Of a stretch of 64,000 nucleotides of DNA, positions 18,388-26,556 are shown piece after piece. The notes below the pieces were generated by a model. It ran no database searches. It saw only the letters and a program-made list of their open reading frames with translations, and had not been told where the DNA came from. The translations under genes were made by a program, and so were the position numbers. The DNA lies in contig NZ_LWAF01000001.1 in assembly GCF_001719065.1 (NCBI RefSeq), forward strand, positions 186,001 through 250,000, given 5' to 3'. This DNA comes from Fervidobacterium thailandense (lineage in GTDB: Bacteria; Thermotogota; Thermotogae; Thermotogales; Fervidobacteriaceae). Position 1 is the first letter of the stretch, and every line of letters starts with the position of its first letter.

Positions 18388-19041
18388 CTACTTTTTAGCT
18401 TCGGAAATTACTTCGTTCAGCATCTTGAAAAAATCAACACCGTTCTTTCCGAGTTCCTCTATTGCTTTCGAAATCTCTTGGTCCGCCATCACAGTCTGTT
18501 TGGCAGCCTCCACTGCACCAACGGGATCGAATACCAGTAGAACCGTCGTGTAAACTAAACTTCCAACCATTTCCTCCCAAACTGCGTACACGTAGGCTCC
18601 GGAAACTTTTGCTTCGGAGAATAACTCCGTTACACGCTTGTACGCGTTAACTGCCACGGAGGTTACTCTGTCTTTGTCCTTAATCGCTTGAATCTGACCT
18701 TCCACGAGTTGAGCAAACGTCTGGAGCCTTGTTTCGAAATACTCCGCCAATTCTTTGTACGCATTGATTTTTGCCTTTTCCCGGGCCCTTACCTTATCTA
18801 TCCCTCCACTGATGGCTTGGCCTGTAAATACAATTAACCTACCACTCTCGTAGAGCTCCCTCACTCTTTTTTCAAATGCTGCATTCCTTTCAACCAAGAC
18901 CGCTTCCTTTGGCAACGGCCAAATCTTTACACCATCGGCTGTCACCCAATTTCCTTTGGGCGGTTGGTTTACGAGCATAAACACGGCCCAAGCCAAGGCA
19001 ATTACGGCTACGATCAGTAGTGTATCTTTCAAAGAAGGCAC
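18388..19041 (-). CDS. Membrane-anchored LPP20-like paralog A of the envelope operon
   Basis: 217 residues: one N-terminal membrane segment (~6-24), then VTADGVKIWPLP, a helical region containing INAYKELAEYFETRLQTFAQ and VAVNAYKRVTELFSEAKVSG, a strand pair AYVYAVWEE...VLLVFDP, and a C-terminal helix GKNGVDFFKMLNEVIS. All of these recur in the proteins encoded at 20302-23004 (N-terminal part) and 23082-23774, so the three are paralogs. The Ala/Lys-rich helix plus strand pattern resembles the LPP20 domain; the assignment is by eye. Start GTG 19041 follows AGGGGGG by 8 nt. It is the last gene of the operon, directly before the terminator. Function unknown; an envelope or toga-associated role is inference. 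Confidence 0.72.
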   Translation of the reverse strand: MPSLKDTLLIVAVIALAWAVFMLVNQPPKGNWVTADGVKIWPLPKEAVLVERNAAFEKRVRELYESGRLIVFTGQAISGGIDKVRAREKAKINAYKELAEYFETRLQTFAQLVEGQIQAIKDKDRVTSVAVNAYKRVTELFSEAKVSGAYVYAVWEEMVGSLVYTTVLLVFDPVGAVEAAKQTVMADQEISKAIEELGKNGVDFFKMLNEVISEAKK

Positions 19042-19083
19042 ATTGCTCACCCCCCTGAACTTAGTCACCTTCTTACATTTGTA

Positions 19084-20265
19084 TCAGAAATACACGCCAA
19101 GTTGTACGTACATACCACTTTCGCTTTCAAGGTACAGTGTGTATCCTCCACCGAGGAAGATACCAAACTGAGGATTAAATTCGTACGTGAGGATACCGCC
19201 TCCGAACAAACCAAAGATGTACTTTTTGAACCTTCCACTTTCAAGATCAGCCAGTCCTAAAATACTAAGACCGGCATTCACAGAAGCTCCTATCCTTCCA
19301 AGTTCAAGGAACTTGAAGTTAGCACCGATGTTGAAATAAACAGGGGTCTCGCTACCAAACGTTCCCAAAAACGTTCCCAATCCAAGATAGAATCCAACCG
19401 GTGTTCCTTCCATAGCGTCTGACCAAACACTTAAGCCTAATCCCGGCATGCCGTAGAACAGTGAGAGTGCTAAACCGCCGTGTCCGGGGAGGGTAGGATA
19501 CTCCTGAGCCACATCGTACACGTTTGGACGTTCGCCGTACATGAACTTCGTCACAAGCGTTCCTTCGGCCTTGTTATAGCTGACAACTTTCACGTAGCCA
19601 ACACCAGTGTCTGTCTCGATTTGAAAAATATAACCAATCCTCGCCAGTTTTGGATCCACACCTGCAAGCATCACCGTGTCTCCCGTGACCGATTTTACGT
19701 ACGCTTCGAGTTTGAAAGTTTCCCGTAAAAATGACAGAATGCTCCCTGCCGTTGCTTTCAGTGCGTCCGAGATAGCCTTTTGCGCACTCTCCTTTGCACT
19801 ACCGGAAGATTGCAAGAACTTTGAAGCCAACAGTTCTCCGTTTTCAACGTTGTACAGCCTTATTGTGTAACGCGAGATTGCGTTGTATCTACTGTTCTTG
19901 CTGTCCCAGGATGCCGAAAGTTCTTCAAGTGACAATAGGAGTGCGTACTTTGAACCACCAAGTTTTCCGATTTCTATTGCTTCCGAAACGCCGAACTCGG
20001 ACAAGTTTCTTTCTTTCATTATCGCTTGAATGTCCGACCTTGAAAAGAGTTGGAACCTTCCAAGTTCGAGCGCTTGTTCCTCGAGTATCGCCATTAGCGA
20101 ATCGATGGCATCCATGTTCCAACCAGTTCCAACTTTTCCAGGTAAGATAACGAGCTTGATTTTCTCGGTGACCGTTATCCCTCCAGCACCGTACACGGCA
20201 ACGTTTGCGAGTATGAAGGTCATTAACAGCAAAACAACCGTTTTCTTAAAAGGAAGAGCCCTCAT
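19084..20265 (-). CDS. CsgG-like exported protein with C-terminal beta-barrel-like domain
   Basis: Residues 1-27 are a signal peptide without a lipobox Cys, unlike curli CsgG. Residues ~30-220 match a CsgG/HfaB-type domain: KIKLVILPGKVGTGWNMDAIDSLM, LSRSDI-like FSRSDIQAIMKERNLSEFGVSEA, KLGGSKYALLLSLEEL, TIRLYNVENGELLASK, and SAKESAQKAISDAL. Residues ~250-393 are Gly- and aromatic-rich alternating segments (GGLALSLFYGMPGLGLSVW, FYLGLGTFLGTFG, YIFGLFGGGILTYEF) ending in Phe, the look of an eight-stranded outer-membrane barrel. ATG 20265 has TTGGGGGTG before it. It lies between two paralogs of an anchored LPP20-like family. It may be an outer-envelope pore or anchor; that is inference. Confidence 0.78.
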   Translation of the reverse strand: MRALPFKKTVVLLLMTFILANVAVYGAGGITVTEKIKLVILPGKVGTGWNMDAIDSLMAILEEQALELGRFQLFSRSDIQAIMKERNLSEFGVSEAIEIGKLGGSKYALLLSLEELSASWDSKNSRYNAISRYTIRLYNVENGELLASKFLQSSGSAKESAQKAISDALKATAGSILSFLRETFKLEAYVKSVTGDTVMLAGVDPKLARIGYIFQIETDTGVGYVKVVSYNKAEGTLVTKFMYGERPNVYDVAQEYPTLPGHGGLALSLFYGMPGLGLSVWSDAMEGTPVGFYLGLGTFLGTFGSETPVYFNIGANFKFLELGRIGASVNAGLSILGLADLESGRFKKYIFGLFGGGILTYEFNPQFGIFLGGGYTLYLESESGMYVQLGVYF

Positions 20266-20301
20266 GAATTTCACCCCCAAAGTTTTTGATTGGCCCCATG
20301 A

Positions 20302-23004
20302 CTAACGTGAAACCTGATAACTAAAATCTGCGATCTTCCTTATTTTCAGAGTATCCAAACTCTTCAAAATTCTATCAAGTTCTTCGGGTGGAGCTGCGGT
20401 CTCAACTACTAACTTTGTGTCAACCTTTTCAACTTCTTTCAAGTCAGGTAGGCGTAACCTCAAGTTGTCCAGTAGTATCGAACCGTACGTCGCTCGTTCG
20501 AGATTAAAAGTGTACCTGTAAACCTTCTTAATGTCGACATTTTCAAACATCAGAGAATTAATAATCGACTGCACGTACTCTGCAAACTTTTGACTGCCCA
20601 CTGTTTTTGAGAGTGCCACTTCTGGTGTGGCACCTGAGTTCACATCTTCGAAACGATGCGCAGCCACTATGTTCCCTGTGACAGAATCGATCACCTGGGT
20701 TGTTGCAAGCAACCTAACAGAATAAGTCTTGTAATCGGAGACGTACGTCGATGGAGCATTGACGGTCGTGTAAAGTACGTAACGCGCCACCGATAGTGCC
20801 GCTAATCGGCCCAAGGTGGAAAGGCTGTAGCCGGTTCTTTTTTGTTCTTCAAGAAGTTTTCTTGAAAAGTCTTTGGAGACGAGTTTTATACCAGCCCCAA
20901 CAAGCTTTTCAACCATCTTCGACTCGACATACCCGGAAGAATCTCCCTCGACTATCAACAAGGCAAATCCTGTCGGTGCTCTCCTTAAAGCATCAACCAG
21001 CGCGTTTTCAAAATTTTGCCTGTCTATCTTGGCATCGACAACCACGAAGTAGAGACCTTGATATTCACCCGAGGCGTTTATTTCGTAGTCCATTGCGCCA
21101 ATAACTTTGCTAACGATGTATTCGTCAATGGGAACGTCCAAAAGCTCCCTATCTTTTCCGATGAGTATCTCAGCAGCCGCTTTCTTGACTATTTTCATCA
21201 AAGCTTCCTTGGTTGCCCGCTCTCGTAAAACCTTGGTATCACCTGGAAGTTTGGTAGTACCGCCGGCAAGAATTCCAAGCATCCTCTCGTCCCTGAATGT
21301 TACTCTCAAAACATCAGGGTTTACCGATACTCTCTTCGGTGTCCAAGTAGCGGTAACTACACCACCTAAGGAAACTGTGGTTCTGGAATCAATAGCCTTA
21401 ACCACGCACGAAAATTCCGAAGTCCCGTCCTTGAGGTTAACAATACCTGGTACCTCGACTTTCTCGCCGTACACGCGTAGTGAGGAAACTGCCGGATCGC
21501 TTACCTTAGCGGTTAACCTAACTTGTTCACCGAGGAACACCTCGTCGCCACCACGTACTTCTATGCGTATATCCTGCGAGTACTCTCTCAGTCTCTCCCT
21601 ATCAATCATTCCATCTGGTAAGTCCGCAACGTACGTCTCAAGTTCGTTTATCATGCCGGCAACTTTTAGCGCACTCTTTTTGTCGTTTACATTTTGAGAA
21701 TTTATGTTCTTTATCATCTTTTCAACATCCGCGTAAGCTGACTTTATCCTAGAGATGGCCAGGCCGACTTCCTGTGATATCCTCGGTGGGAATTTGTACT
21801 TTTGTAGCAACGGTTCGTATCTATCAACGATTTTCTTTGCGTTGAAAATCATCCTGGAATCAAGCAGAGATTCGGCAAGTTTAACGGAGACGTATGTTTC
21901 AAAGGTAGCTCTCGTATTCTCGGCATCGACCAGCGCTTCAACTTTTGCGTAGTACCTATTGCTGACCACCTTTTTCTCAACCGTTCTGAAAAACACGTCA
22001 ACGAATTCGAATTCTGACTTCGTTTCGACTATCTTTTCGTAAATCACCTGAGATCTTTCCTGGAAGTACTTTCCGGTGACTACCTGGTTAATGAGTTCCT
22101 GAAGCTTTGTCGTAGTTCTAACGTCTACATAAAGTTGCTCGGAAAGGTTGAGCAAAGCATTTTTCTTCGCCTTTTCTTCGGCTTCAAGTTCCGTCACACC
22201 AAAAGCTTCGCCTACTCCCCTCAAAGCGGTTGCGAAAGTGGGCTGTGAAATAACAGGCTCTTGGACAGGAGGTTTTGGTTGTCCAGTTGCCGGTGGCGTA
22301 CCGGGAGATGGTTGTTGAACCTTGCCATCGGATAGTGTTGGTTGTGTTGCCGGAGCCATAGGGGTTCCCTTCAGCGCTTCATCGATAACCGCATCCAATG
22401 CTTTAAAGAAATCGACGTCCCACTTCCCAAGTTCTGCTAAGGCCTCGTTTACTTCACTTTGCTGGGCAGCGAACTTTCTCGTTTCCTCGGGGTCGTAAAC
22501 GAGTAAAACGTAGAAGCGGTAATTGTTGTCAACTTTGACTCTCCAGGAAGCGTAAACGTAGGCGCCTTGTAATTTTGCATTTGCGAACAGTTCGGTTATA
22601 CGCTTGTACGCTGAAAGCGAAACACTTTTTAACTCGTTCTGTTTTTGACCTGAAATCTGAACGGAAGAAAGTTGACCTTCAACAAGCTGCGCAAAAGTTG
22701 ACACCTTAGCTTCGAGGAATTCTGCAAGTTGTTGATAGGCGCGCAACTTTGCAACCTCACGATCTTGCGGAGTGCCTGACCAAACAGTTTCCCCAACGAA
22801 AAGTAGTAAACGGTTAGATTGTGCAAGTCTCTTAACCGATGCAGTTTTCGAACCATCAATCTGAATATTGTCCGCGCTATCGGGTAATTTCCAAATCTTC
22901 ACACCGTCCGCTTCGATCCACTTCTCACTTGGCTTTGGCATTAAAAAGAAAACCGCAAGTCCAACGACCGCGACTGCAGCTAAGATTAGGAGCAATTTTT
23001 CCAT
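20302..23004 (-). CDS. Large membrane-anchored multidomain paralog B (LPP20/FlgT-like)
   Basis: 900 residues. A membrane anchor (3-21) precedes a ~190-residue domain paralogous to A and C (EADGVKIWKLP, RAYQQLAEFLEAKVSTFAQL, YKRITELFANAKLQGAYVYASW, ELGKWDVDFFKALD). A Pro/Thr/Gln-rich linker occupies 214-250. Residues ~258-362 look like an LPP20 domain (GVGEAF, AEEKAKKNALLNLSEQLYVDV, NRYYAKVEALVD). Then come a helical stretch, an Ig-like strand region (~470-560), a second ATKEALMKIVKKAAAEIL module, and a C-terminal CsgG/FlgT-like part (GFALLIVEGDSSGYVESKMVE...QVIDSVTGNIVAAHRFED). ATG 23004 follows GAGGAGGTG. It is the central scaffold-like protein of the operon. Function unknown. Confidence 0.75.
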   Translation of the reverse strand: MEKLLLILAAVAVVGLAVFFLMPKPSEKWIEADGVKIWKLPDSADNIQIDGSKTASVKRLAQSNRLLLFVGETVWSGTPQDREVAKLRAYQQLAEFLEAKVSTFAQLVEGQLSSVQISGQKQNELKSVSLSAYKRITELFANAKLQGAYVYASWRVKVDNNYRFYVLLVYDPEETRKFAAQQSEVNEALAELGKWDVDFFKALDAVIDEALKGTPMAPATQPTLSDGKVQQPSPGTPPATGQPKPPVQEPVISQPTFATALRGVGEAFGVTELEAEEKAKKNALLNLSEQLYVDVRTTTKLQELINQVVTGKYFQERSQVIYEKIVETKSEFEFVDVFFRTVEKKVVSNRYYAKVEALVDAENTRATFETYVSVKLAESLLDSRMIFNAKKIVDRYEPLLQKYKFPPRISQEVGLAISRIKSAYADVEKMIKNINSQNVNDKKSALKVAGMINELETYVADLPDGMIDRERLREYSQDIRIEVRGGDEVFLGEQVRLTAKVSDPAVSSLRVYGEKVEVPGIVNLKDGTSEFSCVVKAIDSRTTVSLGGVVTATWTPKRVSVNPDVLRVTFRDERMLGILAGGTTKLPGDTKVLRERATKEALMKIVKKAAAEILIGKDRELLDVPIDEYIVSKVIGAMDYEINASGEYQGLYFVVVDAKIDRQNFENALVDALRRAPTGFALLIVEGDSSGYVESKMVEKLVGAGIKLVSKDFSRKLLEEQKRTGYSLSTLGRLAALSVARYVLYTTVNAPSTYVSDYKTYSVRLLATTQVIDSVTGNIVAAHRFEDVNSGATPEVALSKTVGSQKFAEYVQSIINSLMFENVDIKKVYRYTFNLERATYGSILLDNLRLRLPDLKEVEKVDTKLVVETAAPPEELDRILKSLDTLKIRKIADFSYQVSR

Positions 23005-23043
23005 TTTAACACCTCCTCGGGGTGCTGAAAAACGACAAACAAT

Positions 23044-23070
23044 GAGCCCTCTGCACATTGCAGAGGGCTC
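23044..23070 (-). terminator. Intra-operon hairpin (attenuator or RNA-processing site)
   Basis: A perfect 12-bp stem GAGCCCTCTGCA (23044-23055) / TGCAGAGGGCTC (23059-23070) with a 3-nt loop lies in the 77-bp gap between paralogs C and B. On the transcribed strand it is followed by ATTGTTTGTCGTTTTT, a loosely T-rich tail. It could act as a partial terminator or as a stem that protects the 3' end of the C message, giving more C than B, CsgG and A. Confidence 0.65.
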
Positions 23071-23081
23071 TGCTGGTTTAA

Positions 23082-23774
23082 TTATTTCCTCTCCATCGGC
23101 GTTCCCTTAGTTGCTTCTTTTAGTACAGCGTTCAGGTTCTCAAAGAAATTGATACCCTGCTTCCCAAGTTCGTCGATGGTCTGCTTGACCTGCGCGTCCA
23201 TCTCGATGATCTTCAAAATCATACCGGGATCGTAGACCAGAAGGACATAGGTTTCAACGACGTTTCCTTTCCTCACTTTCCAACTCGCGAATACGTAAGC
23301 ACCCGAAATCCTCGCATCCGCCAGCAGTTCAGTCACACGTTTGTAAGCGTTAACGGAGGCACTGACAATGTTTTGCTTGTTTCCGGAGATCTGAACGTTT
23401 TGTAGCTGTCCCTCAACAAGCTGGGCAAAAGTCTGCACCCTTGTGTTAAGGAATTCAGCAACGTTTTGGTAAGCACGGATCTTTGCGATTTCCTTATCTT
23501 GGGGTGTACCTGCTCCAATAGCGTACCCCTCGAACGCGATGAAGTTTCCCTTTTGAACCATAGATTTGACTGACGCAGCTTTCGATATGTCGTAGTTTAC
23601 ATCCTCAGCGTTGTCCGGAAGTTTCCAGATCCTTACTCCATCGATCTCCAGATACCTCTCCTTAGGTCCGCTGAAGAACATGAAGAACAAAACCGCGCCG
23701 AGAGCAACTACACCAACACCAACAAGAACCCAAATCAGAATGTCTTGATCCGCTGAACCTTTCCTGAACCTCAT
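23082..23774 (-). CDS. Membrane-anchored LPP20-like paralog C, first gene of the envelope operon
   Basis: 230 residues with one strong membrane segment (~14-37) after a basic start, then LEIDGVRIWKLP, the helix KIRAYQNVAEFLNTRVQTFAQLVEGQ, VNAYKRVTELLADARISGAYVFASW, YVLLVYDP, and the terminal ELGKQGINFFENLNAVLKEATKGTPM. The same elements in the same order occur in A and in the first 215 residues of B, including the KGTPM end shared with B. GGAGGTG lies 6 nt before ATG 23774. A weak promoter, TTACAA-16-TGTAAT, can be read around 23819-23846. Function unknown; a periplasmic-facing anchored domain is predicted. Confidence 0.73.
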   Translation of the reverse strand: MRFRKGSADQDILIWVLVGVGVVALGAVLFFMFFSGPKERYLEIDGVRIWKLPDNAEDVNYDISKAASVKSMVQKGNFIAFEGYAIGAGTPQDKEIAKIRAYQNVAEFLNTRVQTFAQLVEGQLQNVQISGNKQNIVSASVNAYKRVTELLADARISGAYVFASWKVRKGNVVETYVLLVYDPGMILKIIEMDAQVKQTIDELGKQGINFFENLNAVLKEATKGTPMERK

Positions 23775-24480
23775 ACCACACACCTCCTGTACAGAGTGGT
23801 AGACTATTCTGTGGATTACAAAAACCAGCCTAACTCTTGTAATTGTTCAAACATGACTAAAAGCTGTACTTTGTTCACCTTACTTTCTTTCCGTTGATTT
23901 CAACGATTACTGGATTACATACCTCATTGATTTCATACTTCATTAAAGCTGAGAGAAAGCAACTGAAAGATCTTTGGACTGAATGAGTGATTAATGTGAG
24001 GGAGTACTATAGGTCATCTTACGAGAAAACCTGCAATTGCATACTTTAAAAGACCACATTATGAATTCGCAAACCGGACTCGGAAAAATCTGCGGAGTTT
24101 TCGACTAACCGTTTGCGGTCGGTTGAGCACATTCTTCTACTCTATCGAACAAGCTCACAACACCGAGTTTCGTGATTAGAACAACTGCATGTTCAATTTT
24201 TCATCAGTAATTTAGACTGCGGTTGTACCTTTTTCGTTCAAGTGAGGCTCGAAGTGCTTAGATTTTCATGATGGTAAAACCATCCAGCCATCTGTGTTTA
24301 TAATAAGAAGAAAGCATGTCCAGGGGAAGCAGTTCTAAGCAGCGCAATACCTAAAGTAATAATTTGTTACTCTACAGTAATGTATTCTTTATTTAAACAC
24401 ACCTGACTTGTGATATTATAGGAAAGAACCGTGCTAAAACATGCGGTTCCGAAATGTTTTTTGGAAAGGAGAGGTTTAAC
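23775..24480. other. Long intergenic region with no convincing gene
   Basis: About 700 bp separates the divergent envelope operon and the DUF1292 gene. I see no intact gene. Short open stretches exist, for example plus strand about 23998-24178 (58 codons, no start or ribosome site) and minus strand about 24106-24204 (ending ITKLGVVSLFDRVEECAQP before a stop), both bounded by stops, as in decayed coding sequence. A stem GATGGT/ACCATC lies at 24270-24284. The right end holds a TATTAT -10 candidate (24414-24419) and a hairpin GAACCG/CGGTTC (24426-24449) followed by a T-run just before the ribosome site of the next gene. Confidence 0.5.
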
Positions 24481-24819
24481 ATGTTTGAACACGAACATGA
24501 GCACGAGCATGAGCACATTGACGCATTCACACTCACGGACGAACAAGGGAACGAGCACCATTTTGTCAGGCTTGGTGAGATTGAAAACAAAGGAAAGCTC
24601 TACTGGGTTTGTGAGGAAATCTTCGTTGACGGTGAGGAGATTGTGGATTTCGGAGATACGTACCTCTTTGTGAAAACTGAAGACGAAGAAGGTAATGTCT
24701 ACCTTGATTCCGTTGACAATGAGGAAGAGTTCAACGAAGTGGTGAGGATCTGGGAAGACATGATGGGTGATGAGGACTTTTTCATCGATATCGATGAGGA
24801 GGATACCGAAGAGAACTGA
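24481..24819 (+). CDS. Acidic DUF1292 family protein with His-Glu repeat N-terminus
   Basis: 112 residues. The body, AFTLTDEQGNEHHFVRLGEIENKGKLYWVCEE and FVKTEDEEGNVYLDSVDNEEEFNEVV, matches the small acidic DUF1292 (YrzB-like) family of unknown function. The start is unusual: MFEHEHEHEHEHID, an alternating His-Glu tract encoded by a near-repeat of GAGCAC/GAGCAT units, which could bind metal. The C-terminus is very acidic (DIDEEDTEEN). AAAGGAGAGG precedes the ATG. A small leader hairpin lies upstream. It stands alone before a tRNA gene with its own promoter. Confidence 0.78.
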   Translation: MFEHEHEHEHEHIDAFTLTDEQGNEHHFVRLGEIENKGKLYWVCEEIFVDGEEIVDFGDTYLFVKTEDEEGNVYLDSVDNEEEFNEVVRIWEDMMGDEDFFIDIDEEDTEEN

Positions 24820-24830
24820 GCATCGACCAC

Positions 24831-24860
24831 TTGACAAACTTCTGCAGGTTGTTGTAAAAT
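24831..24860 (+). promoter_or_regulatory. Promoter of tRNA-Thr
   Basis: -35 TTGACA (24831-24836), an 18-bp spacer and -10 TAAAAT (24855-24860), 25 bp before the mature tRNA start. It lies just after the stop of the DUF1292 gene. Confidence 0.7.
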
Positions 24861-24885
24861 AATCATCGCAGTTCGAAATCCACTA

Positions 24886-24962
24886 GCAGGCGTAGCTTCA
24901 AGCGGTGGAGCGCCTCCTTGGTAAGGAGGAGGGTGTGGGTTCGAGTCCCACCGCCTGCTCCA
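24886..24962 (+). tRNA. tRNA-Thr(GGT)
   Basis: A full cloverleaf can be folded: acceptor GCAGGCG/CGCCTGC, a D arm containing AGCTTCAAGCGGTGGAGC, an anticodon stem CCTCC/GGAGG around loop TTGGTAA with anticodon GGT, and a T arm GTGGG-TTCGAGT-CCCAC. Discriminator T is followed by an encoded CCA end at 24960-24962. Anticodon GGT reads threonine codons ACC and ACU. Confidence 0.95.
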
Positions 24963-24977
24963 AAAAGTTAAAATTTT

Positions 24978-25013
24978 GAGGGTACTCGGGTACCCTCTTT
25001 TATTTTCTTTTTT
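24978..25013 (+). terminator. Rho-independent terminator after tRNA-Thr
   Basis: An 8-bp stem GAGGGTAC (24978-24985) / GTACCCTC (24990-24997) with a TCGG loop is followed by TTTTATTTTCTTTTTT. It ends the tRNA transcript just before the phosphate permease gene. Confidence 0.88.
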
Positions 25014-25025
25014 AGGGGGGATCGT

Positions 25026-25958
25026 TTGGACCTCATTCTTCTATCGCTCTCTGTTGCACTCGGAATTGTAATGGGCGCTAATAACATTGGTAACGTGGTA
25101 GGACCTATAGTTGCAAGTGGCGTCTTTAAGGTTCGGCGCTTACTCTTTTTTTCATCTATAGCTGCGTTTATTGGTGCGATTATCGGGGGACGTAATGGAA
25201 TATTTTTGAACGCGTCTCTTGGAAAGTACGATGACTTAGAGATTACCGTTATTTACGTCGCTTCCGTGATAGTTACATCTTTTTTTCTTCGTCAAAAGTT
25301 ACCGATTGCACTCACACAAGTTATCGTTGGGGCCTCCGTCGGTGTCGGTGTTCTAAACGGTACCGTTGATCCAAGGTCGCTCCTTTTTGTTGTCGTTGGA
25401 TGGTTTTTGACACCAGTCGTGGCCTTCGGTTTCGGATACCTTACGTACGCGGTTTTGGCACCACTCCTCAGGGGAGTTAAGAATCTCTTCGTTAGGGGCA
25501 TCATCTTGAAGATTGCACTATGGTTTTTCGCACTTTACGGTTCCTTTTCTTTGGGTGCAAATGACGTTGGAAAGTTTGCAGGGTTCCTGTACCGGCGTGG
25601 TTATTCGCTTTGGGAGATCCTTGTCCTTGGAGGTTTGGCCATCTCCTTTGGGATATTATCCTTTGGAAATAGGACTGTGTACACCGTTGCGAGGGAACTT
25701 ATGGCCCTTGACGACTTTTCTTCTCTCGTGTGTGTGCTATCGGTTTCCATGACCGTCTCATTTTTCTCCACATTCGGCCTACCTATATCCTCTTCCCACG
25801 CTGTCTTTGGATCAATGATGGGAGTAGGTATTTCAAGAGGTGTGCGTGTACGAAACGATAAGGTAGCCAGGAAGATTTTGTTTTCCTGGTTGGAAGCGCC
25901 TTTACTTGGTGGGTTGATTTCAAGTTCGCTATTCTCAATCTTCAGGTTTTTGTGGTAA
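25026..25958 (+). CDS. PiT-family inorganic phosphate transporter
   Basis: 310 residues with about nine or ten hydrophobic segments. The two inverted PHO4/PiT signature motifs are visible: GANNIGNVVGP near residue 18 and GANDVGKFAG near 178, plus GLPISSSHAVFGSMMGVG in the second half. PiT permeases bring in phosphate (usually as a metal-phosphate complex) with H+ or Na+. It is shorter than the E. coli proteins, lacking the long central cytoplasmic loop, as in many thermophiles. Start TTG 25026 follows AGGGGGGATCG. No PhoU-like partner lies next to it. Confidence 0.9.
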   Translation: MDLILLSLSVALGIVMGANNIGNVVGPIVASGVFKVRRLLFFSSIAAFIGAIIGGRNGIFLNASLGKYDDLEITVIYVASVIVTSFFLRQKLPIALTQVIVGASVGVGVLNGTVDPRSLLFVVVGWFLTPVVAFGFGYLTYAVLAPLLRGVKNLFVRGIILKIALWFFALYGSFSLGANDVGKFAGFLYRRGYSLWEILVLGGLAISFGILSFGNRTVYTVARELMALDDFSSLVCVLSVSMTVSFFSTFGLPISSSHAVFGSMMGVGISRGVRVRNDKVARKILFSWLEAPLLGGLISSSLFSIFRFLW

Positions 25959-26003
25959 AATACATTCTGTAGAAATTCAGACCAGCTGGAGGTGTGCAAA
26001 GAA

Positions 26004-26516
26004 ATGGATTTGAAAGCCTACATTCGAAACATTCCTGATTTTCCACAAAAGGGTGTTATTTTCCGGGATATAACTCCGTTAATCAAGAACCCTGAAGCCT
26101 TTAAGTTTGCAATCGATTTAATCGTTGAAGAGTTAAGAGCGTACGATTTCGATTTGATAGTTTGTCCCGAAGCGCGCGGTTTTATCGTTGGCGCACCGAT
26201 CGCCTACCTTTTGGGCAAAGGGTTCGTACCGGTAAGGAAACCTGGTAAGTTACCCTACCAGACGGTCAGTGATTTTTACGAGCTCGAGTACGGTCGCGCT
26301 GAGCTCCACATGCATGTAGATGCCGTTGAACCGGGGCAGAGGGTGGTCATTGTTGACGACGTTTTGGCAACGGGTGGTACCGCATTGGCGATAAAGAAGC
26401 TCGTTGAAAAAGTGGGTGGCGTGGTCGTTGCGTCGGCCTTCTTGATTGAACTTACGTATTTGAATCCGAGGGAGCTGTTCAAAGACGTTCCAATTATAGC
26501 ACCGATAAAGTTCTAA
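26004..26516 (+). CDS. apt: Adenine phosphoribosyltransferase
   Basis: Apt makes AMP from adenine and PRPP. The protein begins [26 protein letters not shown], the family N-terminus, and has the PRPP-binding motif [14 protein letters not shown] plus [30 protein letters not shown]. 170 residues from ATG 26004 is the normal length. GGAGG is 11 nt from this ATG; the in-frame GTG at 25992 overlaps it and is unlikely. pgi follows after 40 bp. Confidence 0.96.
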   Translation: MDLKAYIRNIPDFPQKGVIFRDITPLIKNPEAFKFAIDLIVEELRAYDFDLIVCPEARGFIVGAPIAYLLGKGFVPVRKPGKLPYQTVSDFYELEYGRAELHMHVDAVEPGQRVVIVDDVLATGGTALAIKKLVEKVGGVVVASAFLIELTYLNPRELFKDVPIIAPIKF

Positions 26517-26556
26517 CAGTTGTGATGGGAGATGCATCACGAGGAGGTGCTCTCAA

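Noticed and set aside
23998-24178. 58-codon plus-strand open stretch in the long gap
   Set aside because: No start codon, no ribosome site, no recognisable family; kept only as a possible remnant.
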